Shown here in pieces: positions 38,905-47,773 of a stretch of 64,000 nt of DNA (the first letter of the stretch is position 1; every line of letters starts with the position of its first letter). The notes under the pieces were generated by a model that was not told where the DNA came from, did not search any database, and saw only the letters and a program-made list of their open reading frames with translations. The position numbers were made by a program, and so were the translations under genes. Origin of the DNA: Brachyspira pilosicoli. Lineage in GTDB: Bacteria; Spirochaetota; Brachyspiria; Brachyspirales; Brachyspiraceae. The DNA lies in the NCBI RefSeq assembly GCF_036997485.1, contig NZ_JAWLPU010000001.1:186001-250000 (forward strand), given 5' to 3'.

Positions 38905-40524
38905 ATGAAAAAAATTGCATTAATTATATTTTTTATCTTTATATATACTATATCTTGTACAAAACAAAGCTCAATTGTAAACGAAGCTATATCTATCAAT
39001 ATGGGGCCGGAACCAAAAACTTTAGACCCTACATTAAACTCATTAAATGCTGTATCTTGTTATATACTTCATGCATTTGAAGGCTTAACTAAAATGGATT
39101 CTAATAATAATGTTCAGCCTGGTATGGCAGAAAGATGGGATATATCAGATGATGGACTTACATATACATTTTATTTAAGAACAAACGCTTTATGGTCTGA
39201 CGGAACAAATGTTACTGCTAAAGATTTTGAGTATTCTTGGAAGAGAAGTGTTAATCCGAGCGTTGCTGCTGAATATGCATATATGATGGAAATAGTAAAA
39301 AATGCTAAAGAAATCAATGAAGGCACTATGAACTATAATGAACTAGCAGTAAAAGCTATAGATGATTACACATTTCAAGTAACATTGGCTAATCCTTCAC
39401 CATATTTTCTTGAGTTTATAGCATCTACTGGAATATTTATGCCATTAAGAGAGGATATTATAAATACCTATGGTGATGAATGGACTCTAAATCCAAAAAC
39501 ATATATAGGAAATGGACCTTATAATATGACAGAAAGACTAATAGATGAAAAAATAGTATTTTCTGCAAATAAAAACTATTATAACCCAAATGAACAAGCA
39601 GCAAAAAAAATAAATTTCATATTGATGAGTGAACCAAATACTGCTATGTCTGGTATTAAAAGTTCTTCTATACATTTTTCTGCATTAGAACCGCCTTCTT
39701 CAGAAATAGAGTCTTTAAAAGCTGAAAATTTATTAATTGAAAATAAAGCCATTGGAACTTACTACATAGAATTAAATATTACAAACAATGCTTTAAAAGA
39801 TAAAAGAGTAAGACAGGCTTTATCTTTGGCAATAGATAGAAATTATTTGGTACTAAATGTAACTAAAGGAGGACAAACACCTGCAGGAGCATTTATACCT
39901 CCTACTGTGAGAGGTTCTAATTCTACATTTAGAGTTGAAAATCAAGAATATATAAATAACAAAAATTATTTAGCCAATGTTGAAAAAGCAAAACAATTAA
40001 TGGCTGAAGCAGGTTATCCAAATGGAAAAGATTTCCCTGTTTTAGAATTAAAAGTATCACCTGGTATATATGTATTAGTTGGGGAGACTATACAGCAAAT
40101 GTGGAAAAATAATTTAAATATAGATATTAAATTATTACAAGAAGAGTTCCCTATTACATTACAAACTTTAATAGATAAAGATTATGAAATGGCAAGAATG
40201 GGTTGGACTGGAGATTATAATGACCCTATGACCATGCTTGAAGTAATGCTTAGCTACAGCGGAATTAATCACACAGGTTTTTCAAATTCTAATTATGATA
40301 ACCTTATTAATATAGCAAAAACTTCATCTGATAATAATGTTAGAATGAATGCTATGAAAGAAGCTGAAGCTATACTTATGGATGAAATGCCTATAATACC
40401 TCTCTATTATAGAACAGATTCATTTATGATTAATCCAATACTAAAAAATGTGGTATTAAGTCCTTTAGGAAGGCATAAATTCAATTATTGTTATATAGAG
40501 GTAACTAAAAATACTAATAGATAA
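38905..40524 (+). CDS. oppA: Oligopeptide-binding lipoprotein (OppA type)
   Basis: 539 residues. MKKIALIIFFIFIYTISC is a lipoprotein signal (TISC). The mature chain is a family 5 extracellular solute-binding protein: GPEPKTLDPTLNSLNA, ALWSDGTNVTAKDFEYSWKR, NGPYNMTE, RVRQALSLAIDRNYLV and a late QTLIDKDYEMARMGWTGDYNDP. It captures peptides in the periplasm for an ABC importer. No permease or ATPase genes are adjacent. These proteins occur as several paralogues in gut spirochaetes. Confidence 0.88.
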   Translation: MKKIALIIFFIFIYTISCTKQSSIVNEAISINMGPEPKTLDPTLNSLNAVSCYILHAFEGLTKMDSNNNVQPGMAERWDISDDGLTYTFYLRTNALWSDGTNVTAKDFEYSWKRSVNPSVAAEYAYMMEIVKNAKEINEGTMNYNELAVKAIDDYTFQVTLANPSPYFLEFIASTGIFMPLREDIINTYGDEWTLNPKTYIGNGPYNMTERLIDEKIVFSANKNYYNPNEQAAKKINFILMSEPNTAMSGIKSSSIHFSALEPPSSEIESLKAENLLIENKAIGTYYIELNITNNALKDKRVRQALSLAIDRNYLVLNVTKGGQTPAGAFIPPTVRGSNSTFRVENQEYINNKNYLANVEKAKQLMAEAGYPNGKDFPVLELKVSPGIYVLVGETIQQMWKNNLNIDIKLLQEEFPITLQTLIDKDYEMARMGWTGDYNDPMTMLEVMLSYSGINHTGFSNSNYDNLINIAKTSSDNNVRMNAMKEAEAILMDEMPIIPLYYRTDSFMINPILKNVVLSPLGRHKFNYCYIEVTKNTNR

Positions 40525-40584
40525 TACATTTGTATTTAATTATTATTAATTTTTTAAAATATAATATTTAAGGAAAATAATATT

Positions 40585-41871
40585 ATGTCAGATGAATTAA
40601 AAACAAAAGCATTAGAATATCACTCAAAAGGGAAAGCTGGAAAAATAGAAGTTATAGCTACAAAACCTTGTAAAACTGCTGATGACTTATCATTAGCATA
40701 TACTCCCGGAGTTGCTAAACCTGTACTTGAAATAGCAGAAAATCCAAGCGATGCATACAAATATACTTCTAAAGGAAATTTAGTTGCTGTTATTTCAAAC
40801 GGAACTGCAATACTTGGATTAGGGGACAGAGGGGCTTTAGCTTCAAAACCTGTTATGGAAGGAAAGGGAATATTATTTAAACGCTTTGCGGATATTGATG
40901 TATTTGATATAGAAATCAATGAAAAAAATCCTGATAAAATCATAGAAATAGTAAAAGCATTAGAGCCTACTTTCGGAGGAATCAACCTCGAAGATATAAA
41001 AGCTCCTGAATGCTTCAAAATAGAAAAAACTTTAATAGAAAAATGTGATATACCTGTGTTTCATGATGACCAGCACGGTACGGCTATAATATGTTCTGCT
41101 GCTTTGATTAATGCTTTAGAAATTGCAAATATAGATAAAAGAAATGCTAAGATAGTATTTAATGGTGCGGGTTCTGCAGGCATTTCTTGTGCTAAAATGT
41201 TTGTAGCGTTGGGAGTACCTAAAGAAAATATTATTATGTGCGACAGTAAAGGCGTTATCACTAAAGATAGAATAGAATCAGTTACCGAAGAGAAAAAGGA
41301 GTTTGCAACAGACTTAAAAGTAAAAAATCTTGAAGAGGCTATGAAAGGAGCTAATGTATTTGCTGGGCTTTCTGTTGCTGATTGTGTTAGTGAGGATATG
41401 GTTAAATCTATGGCTAAAAAACCTATAATATTTGCTATGGCTAACCCTAACCCTGAGATACAATACGAAAAGGCGGTAGCTGTTAGAAATGATTTAATTA
41501 TGGCTACAGGAAGAAGCGATTATCCTAATCAGATTAACAATGTGTTGGGTTTTCCTTTTATATTTAGAGGTGCTTTAGATGTGAAGGCAAAAGCTATATC
41601 AGAAAAAATGAAAATGGCTGCTTCATTAGCATTGGCTGCCCTTGCTAAAGAAAAAGTACCTGAAGAGGTTTTCAAAGCTTATGGAAATAAAACTTTTGAG
41701 TTTGGTAAAAATTATATAGTGCCAAAACCTTTTGACCCAAGGGTTATTGAGTGGGTATCTCCTGCTGTTGCTAAGGCTGCATGCGATGAGGGGCTTGCTC
41801 GAGAGCCTATTAATGATTTTGAAAAATATAAGGCTTCTCTAAAAAATAGAATGAAAAAATATTGGAATTAA
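40585..41871 (+). CDS. maeB: Malic enzyme (NAD(P)-dependent malate dehydrogenase, decarboxylating)
   Basis: 428 residues, the short bacterial form without a phosphotransacetylase domain. Conserved parts: SLAYTPGVAKPVLEIAENP, GNGTAILGLGD-like (SNGTAILGLGDRGALAS), INLEDIKAPECF, FHDDQHGTAI and the dinucleotide site FNGAGSAGISCAKMF. It converts malate to pyruvate and CO2 with NAD(P)H. RBS AAGGA lies upstream. Own terminator follows; no operon partners. Confidence 0.92.
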   Translation: MSDELKTKALEYHSKGKAGKIEVIATKPCKTADDLSLAYTPGVAKPVLEIAENPSDAYKYTSKGNLVAVISNGTAILGLGDRGALASKPVMEGKGILFKRFADIDVFDIEINEKNPDKIIEIVKALEPTFGGINLEDIKAPECFKIEKTLIEKCDIPVFHDDQHGTAIICSAALINALEIANIDKRNAKIVFNGAGSAGISCAKMFVALGVPKENIIMCDSKGVITKDRIESVTEEKKEFATDLKVKNLEEAMKGANVFAGLSVADCVSEDMVKSMAKKPIIFAMANPNPEIQYEKAVAVRNDLIMATGRSDYPNQINNVLGFPFIFRGALDVKAKAISEKMKMAASLALAALAKEKVPEEVFKAYGNKTFEFGKNYIVPKPFDPRVIEWVSPAVAKAACDEGLAREPINDFEKYKASLKNRMKKYWN

Positions 41872-41913
41872 TAAAAATATATTTATTAATTTACAATAAA
41901 TGCAAATAAAAAA

Positions 41914-41951
41914 AGAGAATTTATTTTATTATTATAAATTCTCTTTTTTTA
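41914..41951 (+). terminator. Bidirectional terminator between malic enzyme and the Spy-like gene
   Basis: AGAGAATTTAT (41914-41924) pairs perfectly with ATAAATTCTCT (41934-41944). T-runs follow on both strands. Confidence 0.82.
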
Positions 41952-41972
41952 TTTTTCCTTATTTATTATTAA

Positions 41973-42371
41973 TTACTTACTGCCTTTTATTGCTCTATAT
42001 TTTGCTAAAAACTCATTTGATACATTTTGCAACTCTTTTGCATATTCAATATTTAAATTAATTGAATTATTAATTATCTCAGTATCTGGATTTTCCTTAA
42101 GCATTTCTAAACGCATTTTTGTTTTTTCTGTATTTATTTTTTGTTTTAATTCAGAAATCTTTGGCTGATATTCAGTTTTTAATTTTGTTATTTCAGCTAA
42201 TTGCTCTTTAGTGAGAGAAGCAGAATTATAAATAAAATATCCATAATTATAAACTTCTCCATCATCATAACAATAATAATTATTAGCTTTGTTATAAGAA
42301 GAATAATTCTTAGCAAAAGCTGGTACTGATAAAATTGATACGATAAAAATAATGCTTAAAAACTGTTTCAT
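41973..42371 (-). CDS. Spy/CpxP-like periplasmic protein
   Basis: 132 residues from ATG 42371; the ATG at 42383 overlaps the GGAG ribosome binding site and is rejected. MKQFLSIIFIVSILSVPAFA is a signal peptide with an AxA site. The mature part is helical, with SLTKEQLAEITKLKTEY close to the LTxxQ motif and a following long Lys/Glu helix. This resembles Spy, CpxP or ZraP-type periplasmic chaperone or metal-stress proteins. Confidence 0.6.
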   Translation of the reverse strand: MKQFLSIIFIVSILSVPAFAKNYSSYNKANNYYCYDDGEVYNYGYFIYNSASLTKEQLAEITKLKTEYQPKISELKQKINTEKTKMRLEMLKENPDTEIINNSINLNIEYAKELQNVSNEFLAKYRAIKGSK

Positions 42372-42448
42372 ATTTATCTCCATAAATATTATTTATATAT
42401 TATTAGACGAGCTATTAAATATAAAAGTTCCCTAAAAAACAAATATTA

Positions 42449-43486
42449 TTAAGAGTTTAAAAAGTTTTTTATATATTTTGTCTGCTCATCATTTTTAAGC
42501 AAAAAAGCATCATGACCATAGTTTGATTTTAATTCATGAAACTCAGTATCAATATTAAGTTCTCTATAAGCTTTTACTATATCCTCAGACTGATAACTCG
42601 GATAAAGCCAGTCTGATACAAATGATATTACAAGGACTTTATCTATAGAATGCTTCTTTATTTTTTTTATATTATCTCTCACATCAAATAAATCCATAGC
42701 CTTGGTAAGATACAAAAAACTATTAGCATCAAATCTCTCACTAAATTTTTCACCATTGTAATGCAAATAATTTTCCACTTCAAAAGAAGGAGTAAAATAT
42801 TTTATAGCCTTTTTTCTTCTTCTTCCAAATTTTTTTCTCATATACTCTTCGCTCATGTACGTGATATGCCCAAGCATTCTAGCCAAAGCAAGTCCATTAT
42901 CTGGAGTGGATATGCCGTAATATTTGCCTCCATACCATTCTGAATCTTCTGTTATAGCCTGTCTTGATATTTCATTAAAAGCTATTTGCATAGGTGAATG
43001 AGTCATACAGCTTGCTATAATTATTAATTTGTTCATCATGTTTGGGTATGATGCACTCCACTGCAAAACCTGCATTCCTCCCATAGAGCCGCCTACAACT
43101 GCATAAAGCTTATTTATTTTCAAATAATCTATTAATAATTTTTGAGCCTTTACAATGTCTTTCATAGTAAAACTTGGAAAATCTGTGCCATAGCATAGAT
43201 GACTATTAGGTTTCTTTGATGAAGGACCAGTTGTTCCATAGCAGCCTCCAAGCACATTTGAACATATTACAAAATATTTATCTGTGTCTATAGCTTTTTT
43301 CTTGCCAACAAAATTGCTCCACCAAGTGAGAACATCACTGTCTCCTGTAAAAGCATGGCAAATTAATACGGCATTATCTTTTTTATCATTTAATTTACCA
43401 TTTGTAGTGTATGCTATTTTTAAATTATCTATAGCAGCAGAGTTTTCAAATTTAAAAGTTTTATTATAATCAAAATACTCTATCAT
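42449..43486 (-). CDS. metX: Homoserine O-acetyltransferase
   Basis: 345 residues, alpha/beta hydrolase fold. Motifs: CHAFTGDSDV, SNVLGGCYGTTGPSS, the nucleophile elbow VVGGSMGGMQVLQW, and late acid and base residues in VSDWLYPS and GHDAFLL. It acetylates homoserine, the first committed step to methionine by the sulfhydrylation route. AGGAT precedes the ATG. It lies downstream of metY, separated by 252 bases that contain a repeat copy. Some family members act on serine or use succinyl-CoA. Confidence 0.9.
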   Translation of the reverse strand: MIEYFDYNKTFKFENSAAIDNLKIAYTTNGKLNDKKDNAVLICHAFTGDSDVLTWWSNFVGKKKAIDTDKYFVICSNVLGGCYGTTGPSSKKPNSHLCYGTDFPSFTMKDIVKAQKLLIDYLKINKLYAVVGGSMGGMQVLQWSASYPNMMNKLIIIASCMTHSPMQIAFNEISRQAITEDSEWYGGKYYGISTPDNGLALARMLGHITYMSEEYMRKKFGRRRKKAIKYFTPSFEVENYLHYNGEKFSERFDANSFLYLTKAMDLFDVRDNIKKIKKHSIDKVLVISFVSDWLYPSYQSEDIVKAYRELNIDTEFHELKSNYGHDAFLLKNDEQTKYIKNFLNS

Positions 43487-43558
43487 AACTTATCCTAATT
43501 ATTAAACTTATTTCAAAACTATTAATAATATCTAATAGTATTATTATTAATTTAACGA

Positions 43559-43647
43559 TTGGGGCTTTCCCCCCCTGCGAAGCGTACCCATAGGGTAAAA
43601 CCCCACTTCTTTTGGTGTCCCAAAGAAGCAAAAAGACTGCAATTTTA
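43559..43647 (-). repeat. Dispersed GC-rich repeat copy between metY and metX
   Basis: Read on the minus strand it begins ATGCAG-like (TTGCAGTC), then TTTTTGCTTCTTTGG, a short loop, CCAAAAGAAGTGGGG, and ends TACGCTTCGCAGGGGGG-AAAGCCCC. This is the same element as 4602-4711. A 61-codon frame across it is an artefact of the repeat. Confidence 0.75.
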
Positions 43648-43738
43648 TATACCAAAACTATACTTAAAAAATATATAATACATTATTTTTTTATTAAAAA
43701 AAATTTTGTAATTAATTCTTATCAATAGTTATATATAA

Positions 43739-45037
43739 TCATTTACTCGCTATAGTTAAAGCCTCATCAAGATAATATAATATATCATCTATATGCTCTA
43801 TTCCTATAGAAAGTCTTATAAAGTTTTTAGTAATACCTGCATTTATTAACTCTTCCTCAGACAATTGAGAATGCGTTGTAGAAGCAGGATGTGCCACCAA
43901 ACTCTTAACATCTCCCACATTAACAAGATGAGAAAATAATTTTATATTGTCTATAAACTTAACAGCAGCATCATATCCGCCCTTTATGCCAAATACAACC
44001 ATACCCCCAAATTTATCATCTTTCAAATATTTTTTAGCTATATTATAAGAAGCATCATTTTTAAGCCCAGGATACCTCACCCACTCAACCCTATCATCTT
44101 TTTCTAAAAACTCAGCAACCTTCATAGCATTAAATGAATGCCTATCCATTCTCAAAGGTAAAGACTCCATTCCCTGAATAAATACCCAAGAATTATCAGG
44201 CGACAAACAAGCTCCCAAATTTCTTAAAGGCACAGTTCTAAATCTCATAGTAAAAGCAATATCTCTTAACTCATCAGGTAAATCATAAGCCCATTTTAAA
44301 CCATGATAATTAGCATCAGGCTGAGTAAACAAAGTAAACTTATCATCTTTCCAATTAAACTTACCCGCATCTGTAACAGCCCCTCCAACACTGCTTCCAT
44401 GGCCGCCAATCCATTTAGTAAGAGAATTAATTACTATATCAGCACCATGATTTATAGTTTGAAGCAAATAAGGTGTTGTAAAAGTACCGTCTACTATTAA
44501 TGGTATATTGTTGCTATGTGCTATTTTTGCTACTTCTTCTATATCTGTAAAATCTAATGAAGGGTTTGATATTGTTTCTATATATATTGCCTTTGTATTT
44601 TTAGTAATTGCCTTTTCAAAGTTTTTTGGGTCTTTTGCATCAACAAAGTTTGTATTAATACCAAATTTTGGAAGTATTGCAGCAAACTGTGAATATGTGC
44701 CTCCATACAAACTAAAAGATGATAATATCTCATCGCCTGCCTCGCATATAGTAATCATAGTATTAAATATAGCACTTGTTCCAGAAGACACCGCTATAGA
44801 AGATTTACCGTTTTCCATTGCTGTAATTCTTTTTTCTAATATATCTGTAGTAGGGTCACCTAATCTTGTGTAAATATAGCCTAACTCTTTTAAATCAAAT
44901 AAATCAGCAGCATGCTTAGAGTTTTTAAACATATAAGATGTTGTTTTATATATAGGTACACCTCTGCTTCCAAATACATCATTATTTTCTTGTCCTGCAT
45001 GAACAGATAAAGTCTCAAATTTTAATTGCCTTGACAT
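43739..45037 (-). CDS. metY: O-acetylhomoserine sulfhydrylase (aminocarboxypropyltransferase)
   Basis: 432 residues from ATG 45037, which follows AGGAG by 8 bases; an upstream in-frame ATG at 45082 lies between the leader terminator and this site and is not used. The PLP-fold type I enzyme shows ETLSVHAGQ, the PLP-lysine in NSLTKWIGGHGSSVGG, YTRLGDPTTD and SIGIEHIDDILYYL near the C-terminus. It makes homocysteine from O-acetylhomoserine and sulfide. Its transcript starts with a Met-rich leader peptide and terminator, described separately. Confidence 0.92.
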   Translation of the reverse strand: MSRQLKFETLSVHAGQENNDVFGSRGVPIYKTTSYMFKNSKHAADLFDLKELGYIYTRLGDPTTDILEKRITAMENGKSSIAVSSGTSAIFNTMITICEAGDEILSSFSLYGGTYSQFAAILPKFGINTNFVDAKDPKNFEKAITKNTKAIYIETISNPSLDFTDIEEVAKIAHSNNIPLIVDGTFTTPYLLQTINHGADIVINSLTKWIGGHGSSVGGAVTDAGKFNWKDDKFTLFTQPDANYHGLKWAYDLPDELRDIAFTMRFRTVPLRNLGACLSPDNSWVFIQGMESLPLRMDRHSFNAMKVAEFLEKDDRVEWVRYPGLKNDASYNIAKKYLKDDKFGGMVVFGIKGGYDAAVKFIDNIKLFSHLVNVGDVKSLVAHPASTTHSQLSEEELINAGITKNFIRLSIGIEHIDDILYYLDEALTIASK

Positions 45038-45062
45038 ATAAACTCCTAAAATATTTAAATTT

Positions 45063-45096
45063 AAAAATAAAAAAGCCGCCAAAAAATTTGACGGCT
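45063..45096 (-). terminator. Leader terminator of metY (attenuator)
   Basis: On the minus strand GCCGTCAAA and TTTGGCGGC (45075-45095) form a 9 bp stem (one G-U) with a 3 nt loop, followed by TTTTTTATTTTT. It sits 26 bases upstream of the metY start and downstream of the leader ORF, so it can end transcription before metY. Confidence 0.88.
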
Positions 45097-45129
45097 GAAT
45101 TTAAAAAATTAATATTATTATGCAGCCGT
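45091..45129 (-). promoter_or_regulatory. Predicted antiterminator stem in the metY leader
   Basis: ACGGCTG (minus strand, 45123-45129, in the last leader codons) is exactly complementary to CAGCCGT (45091-45097), the 5' arm of the terminator. Pairing would block the terminator. ATGCAG near the leader start (45174-45179) can instead pair with CTGCAT (45120-45125), freeing the terminator arm. Confidence 0.75.
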
Positions 45130-45186
45130 AACTATTTTTTGCATTTGCATGAGGCAAAGCATGTTCATAATAACTGCATTATTCAT
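45118..45186 (-). CDS. Methionine-rich leader peptide of metY
   Basis: A 22-codon ORF from ATG 45186 to TAA 45118-45120. Met is at codons 1, 7, 9, 13 and 15 and Cys at 11; the core reads MNMLCLMQMQ. AAGGA lies 14 bases before the start, somewhat far. The ORF is within a leader transcript of about 160 bases and ends on the antiterminator sequence. Ribosomes short of Met-tRNA would pause at codons 13-15 and leave that sequence free. This is the logic of trp, his and leu leaders. It is not long enough to be a normal gene, and no homologue is claimed. Confidence 0.75.
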   Translation of the reverse strand: MNNAVIMNMLCLMQMQKIVTAA

Positions 45187-45228
45187 AAATATTTTACAAT
45201 TCCTTAAAATTTTATATTTTAATAATAT

Positions 45229-45257
45229 GTTATATATAAAAAATATACTATTGTCAA
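45229..45257 (-). promoter_or_regulatory. Promoter of the metY leader
   Basis: On the minus strand TTGACA (45252-45257) and TATAAC (45229-45234) are 17 bases apart. Transcription would start near 45222, about 36 bases before the leader peptide. Confidence 0.75.
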
Positions 45258-45384
45258 TAGTAATTATTAAAACTTTTAGAAAAATTATTTTATATATATT
45301 TTTAAAAGCTAAATTATAGTATTGAAATTGGTATATGCTTAATATATAATATAAGTTAACAATAAAATAAAAGGTCTTATAAAA

Positions 45385-45504
45385 ATGAATATTTTAAGAA
45401 AATTTATATTTATTTTTGGATTGTTATTTGCTTTAATTTCTATAGGAACAATAACTACTTATGAAAAAAATAAAAAAGATAAAACTATAGGAAAAGATTA
45501 TTAA
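45385..45504 (+). CDS. Small membrane protein, 39 residues
   Basis: ATG 45385 to TAA 45502-45504, with AAGG about 11 bases upstream. One hydrophobic helix (FIFIFGLLFALISIG, about 7-21) is followed by a Lys/Asp-rich tail. The next gene starts 4 bases after its stop, so it probably opens the operon. Function unknown; it may also act as a translational leader for the CsgG/FlgT-like gene. Confidence 0.55.
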   Translation: MNILRKFIFIFGLLFALISIGTITTYEKNKKDKTIGKDY

Positions 45505-45508
45505 ATAT

Positions 45509-46708
45509 ATGCTCAAATATAAAATTATTTCACTGCTATTTTTATTAACATTATTCAGTTCTAATTTATATAGTGTAAAAGTAACTGTGCTTCCATTTCT
45601 AAGTAAAGAAAAAAAATGGGTAGATGAATATATGGTTGATGATGGTATGCCAAGAGCTTTTGAAATATCTCTCAAAAATACGCACATGTTTGATGTAAGT
45701 GATTATGATTTACTTATATCATATTTTGAATCTTATGATAATGTTGTAAAATATAAAACATTATCTACAAATATCACTGTAGCAGGCAATTTCGTTAAAG
45801 AGACTTTCGAATCTGATTATTTAATTACAGGAGAAGTTCTTGACTTTAATTTAAAACAAGGCGGAAAAGATACAGCTAATGTAGAGTTTAAAGTTAATCT
45901 TATAGATATAAATACTTTAGAAATCTTAAATACTTTCACAAATTCTGCAAGCTATGTGCTTCCTGGAAACAGTGCTGTATATAACTCTGAAGATGCTTTA
46001 TTTTATGAAAGTGCATTAGGCTGGGCTAGCATTTTAGCTTTTAATAATATAGCTAATGATATAGCAGCATTTTTGAAAATCCCTCCTTTAATTGGTAGTA
46101 TTACAAGGATAGAAGATAATAAAATATTTATAAATTTAGGAAAAAGAAATAATATAAAAATAGGAGATGAGTTTGAAATATACAGTTTAGAACGCTATTT
46201 AGATTTGCCTCCTAATAACGATTATCTTATCAATAAAATTAACGAAAGAAAACAAAGTTCTTTGACTAATGGAATATTAACAAATAATATAGACCCTAAT
46301 AATTTTGTTGTTCATAATAATACAAATTTTTATATTACAAATAATTATATTACTAATAATTCTATCAGTAATGCCAATCAAGAAATTACTAATAATACAC
46401 AAACTAATAATCAAAATGCTAATAATCAAAAAAGTAATATATCAAAACAATATAAAAATAATATAATAAATAATAATTATCCTTCTGCCTATCAGCAAAC
46501 TAGAGAAAATGCTCAAGGAGATTTCTGGTATACAAGCGAGATGCTTTACATATATAGATTTTATAAAACTAAAAAAACATTAGTTACAAAAGCAAAGGTA
46601 GTAGAATTATATGACAATTATGCCATATTAGAAAATAAAAGCGATGCAAAAGTTAATATACTTATGGAAGTAAGAATTAATAATGAAAAAGAGGATAAAA
46701 ACTTATGA
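45509..46708 (+). CDS. Exported protein with CsgG-like and FlgT C-terminal-like regions
   Basis: 399 residues. MLKYKIISLLFLLTLFSSNLYS is a signal peptide. Residues 22-180 resemble CsgG-type or LpoB-type periplasmic domains (VTVLPFLSKEKKW..., DYLITGEVLDFNL). Residues about 190-225 have IGSITRIEDNKIFINLGKRN and KIGDEFEIY, like the FlgT C-terminal beta domain. An Asn-rich linker follows (about 255-325). Overlaps the next gene by 4 bases (ATGA). Its role in the envelope is unclear. Confidence 0.55.
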   Translation: MLKYKIISLLFLLTLFSSNLYSVKVTVLPFLSKEKKWVDEYMVDDGMPRAFEISLKNTHMFDVSDYDLLISYFESYDNVVKYKTLSTNITVAGNFVKETFESDYLITGEVLDFNLKQGGKDTANVEFKVNLIDINTLEILNTFTNSASYVLPGNSAVYNSEDALFYESALGWASILAFNNIANDIAAFLKIPPLIGSITRIEDNKIFINLGKRNNIKIGDEFEIYSLERYLDLPPNNDYLINKINERKQSSLTNGILTNNIDPNNFVVHNNTNFYITNNYITNNSISNANQEITNNTQTNNQNANNQKSNISKQYKNNIINNNYPSAYQQTRENAQGDFWYTSEMLYIYRFYKTKKTLVTKAKVVELYDNYAILENKSDAKVNILMEVRINNEKEDKNL

Positions 46709-47688
46709 TAATAAAACAAAATGTTATTTTTAATAAGACAGACAAAAAGGACTATTATATATATATAGATAAAAAAAATAATAGAGGTATATTTACTCCA
46801 TATTTCAAAGGGGCTTACAACAGTTTCTTTTATGATTTTAGTCTTGATAAATGCAGAATATTTCATAAGAATGCTAAATCTTATTCTATATTGGATTTAT
46901 CTTTAGATGGGCAGAAGATAATAACTATATCTGTGGATAATACTAACAACTCAAATAATACATTAAAAATTGTAGAAATAGGTACTAATAAAGTATTTTT
47001 AGAACTATCTGGAATGTATGTTTATGAAGCATATTTTACAGCTAACCCAAAATTAATAATATGCAGAGCAAAAGAATTTAATAGAACAAATGTTTTTATC
47101 TACAATATAGAAGATAAAAAAATAGTATACAGCCTGAAAGAAAATACATTTATATCTGATGGAGCTTTTGATGAAAAAAGAACAATGTTTACATATCCGT
47201 CTGCCGTAAATAATAAAATATTATATCAAGTAAATTTACTCACCTTAAATGATGGTAAAATACAATTAGAAAACCCAAATATGAAAATAACTAATATATA
47301 TTCTGTAGGAAAAGACTTTATATTAACAGAATCAAACAAATCTATTGCTTTCTATAGTAATAGAAAAATAGTATGGAAAGTAGAATTATCATCTGTGTTT
47401 AATTGTGAATATGATGGCGGAATATTTTATTTAGATAAGAAGATATATTTTGATAATCCTGCTATATCAAAAGATAATATGGAAAATGATAAAAACCCAA
47501 AAGAGAGTATGATACTTTATAGAATTGATATAGATACAGGTAATATAGAATATCTCTTATTGCCTGTAAACATAAAATATAAAAGATTTACAACAATGTT
47601 TGGAAGCAAAATTATAGACACCACTGGAAATATATTAGATATTAGAAGCGGAAAAACTTTGACATTTCCATTAAAATTATATAAATAA
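46705..47688 (+). CDS. Hypothetical protein, probable beta-propeller
   Basis: 327 residues, no signal peptide. Regular alternation of short beta strands with patterns such as SILDLSLDGQKIITISVD and VFIYNIEDKKIVYSL suggests WD40-like blades. The start overlaps the preceding stop (ATGA), so the two proteins are made together. No function assigned. Confidence 0.55.
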   Translation: MIIKQNVIFNKTDKKDYYIYIDKKNNRGIFTPYFKGAYNSFFYDFSLDKCRIFHKNAKSYSILDLSLDGQKIITISVDNTNNSNNTLKIVEIGTNKVFLELSGMYVYEAYFTANPKLIICRAKEFNRTNVFIYNIEDKKIVYSLKENTFISDGAFDEKRTMFTYPSAVNNKILYQVNLLTLNDGKIQLENPNMKITNIYSVGKDFILTESNKSIAFYSNRKIVWKVELSSVFNCEYDGGIFYLDKKIYFDNPAISKDNMENDKNPKESMILYRIDIDTGNIEYLLLPVNIKYKRFTTMFGSKIIDTTGNILDIRSGKTLTFPLKLYK

Positions 47689-47773
47689 TTGTAAATATAT
47701 ATTTTTTTATTATATTTATAAGGTGGTATATGATTCTTGTTTAAAAAATAATTTATTTAATAGGAGTTTCAAT

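Noticed and set aside
43470-43655. 61-codon minus-strand frame across the repeat between metY and metX
   Set aside because: The frame is made of the dispersed repeat and has no ribosome site; similar frames appear wherever the repeat occurs.
45038-45082. ATG 45082 as the metY start
   Set aside because: It lies within the leader terminator; AGGAG is placed for ATG 45037.
45063-45240. SAM riboswitch upstream of metY
   Set aside because: No conserved SAM-I/II/III core could be seen; the leader ORF and competing stems explain the region better.
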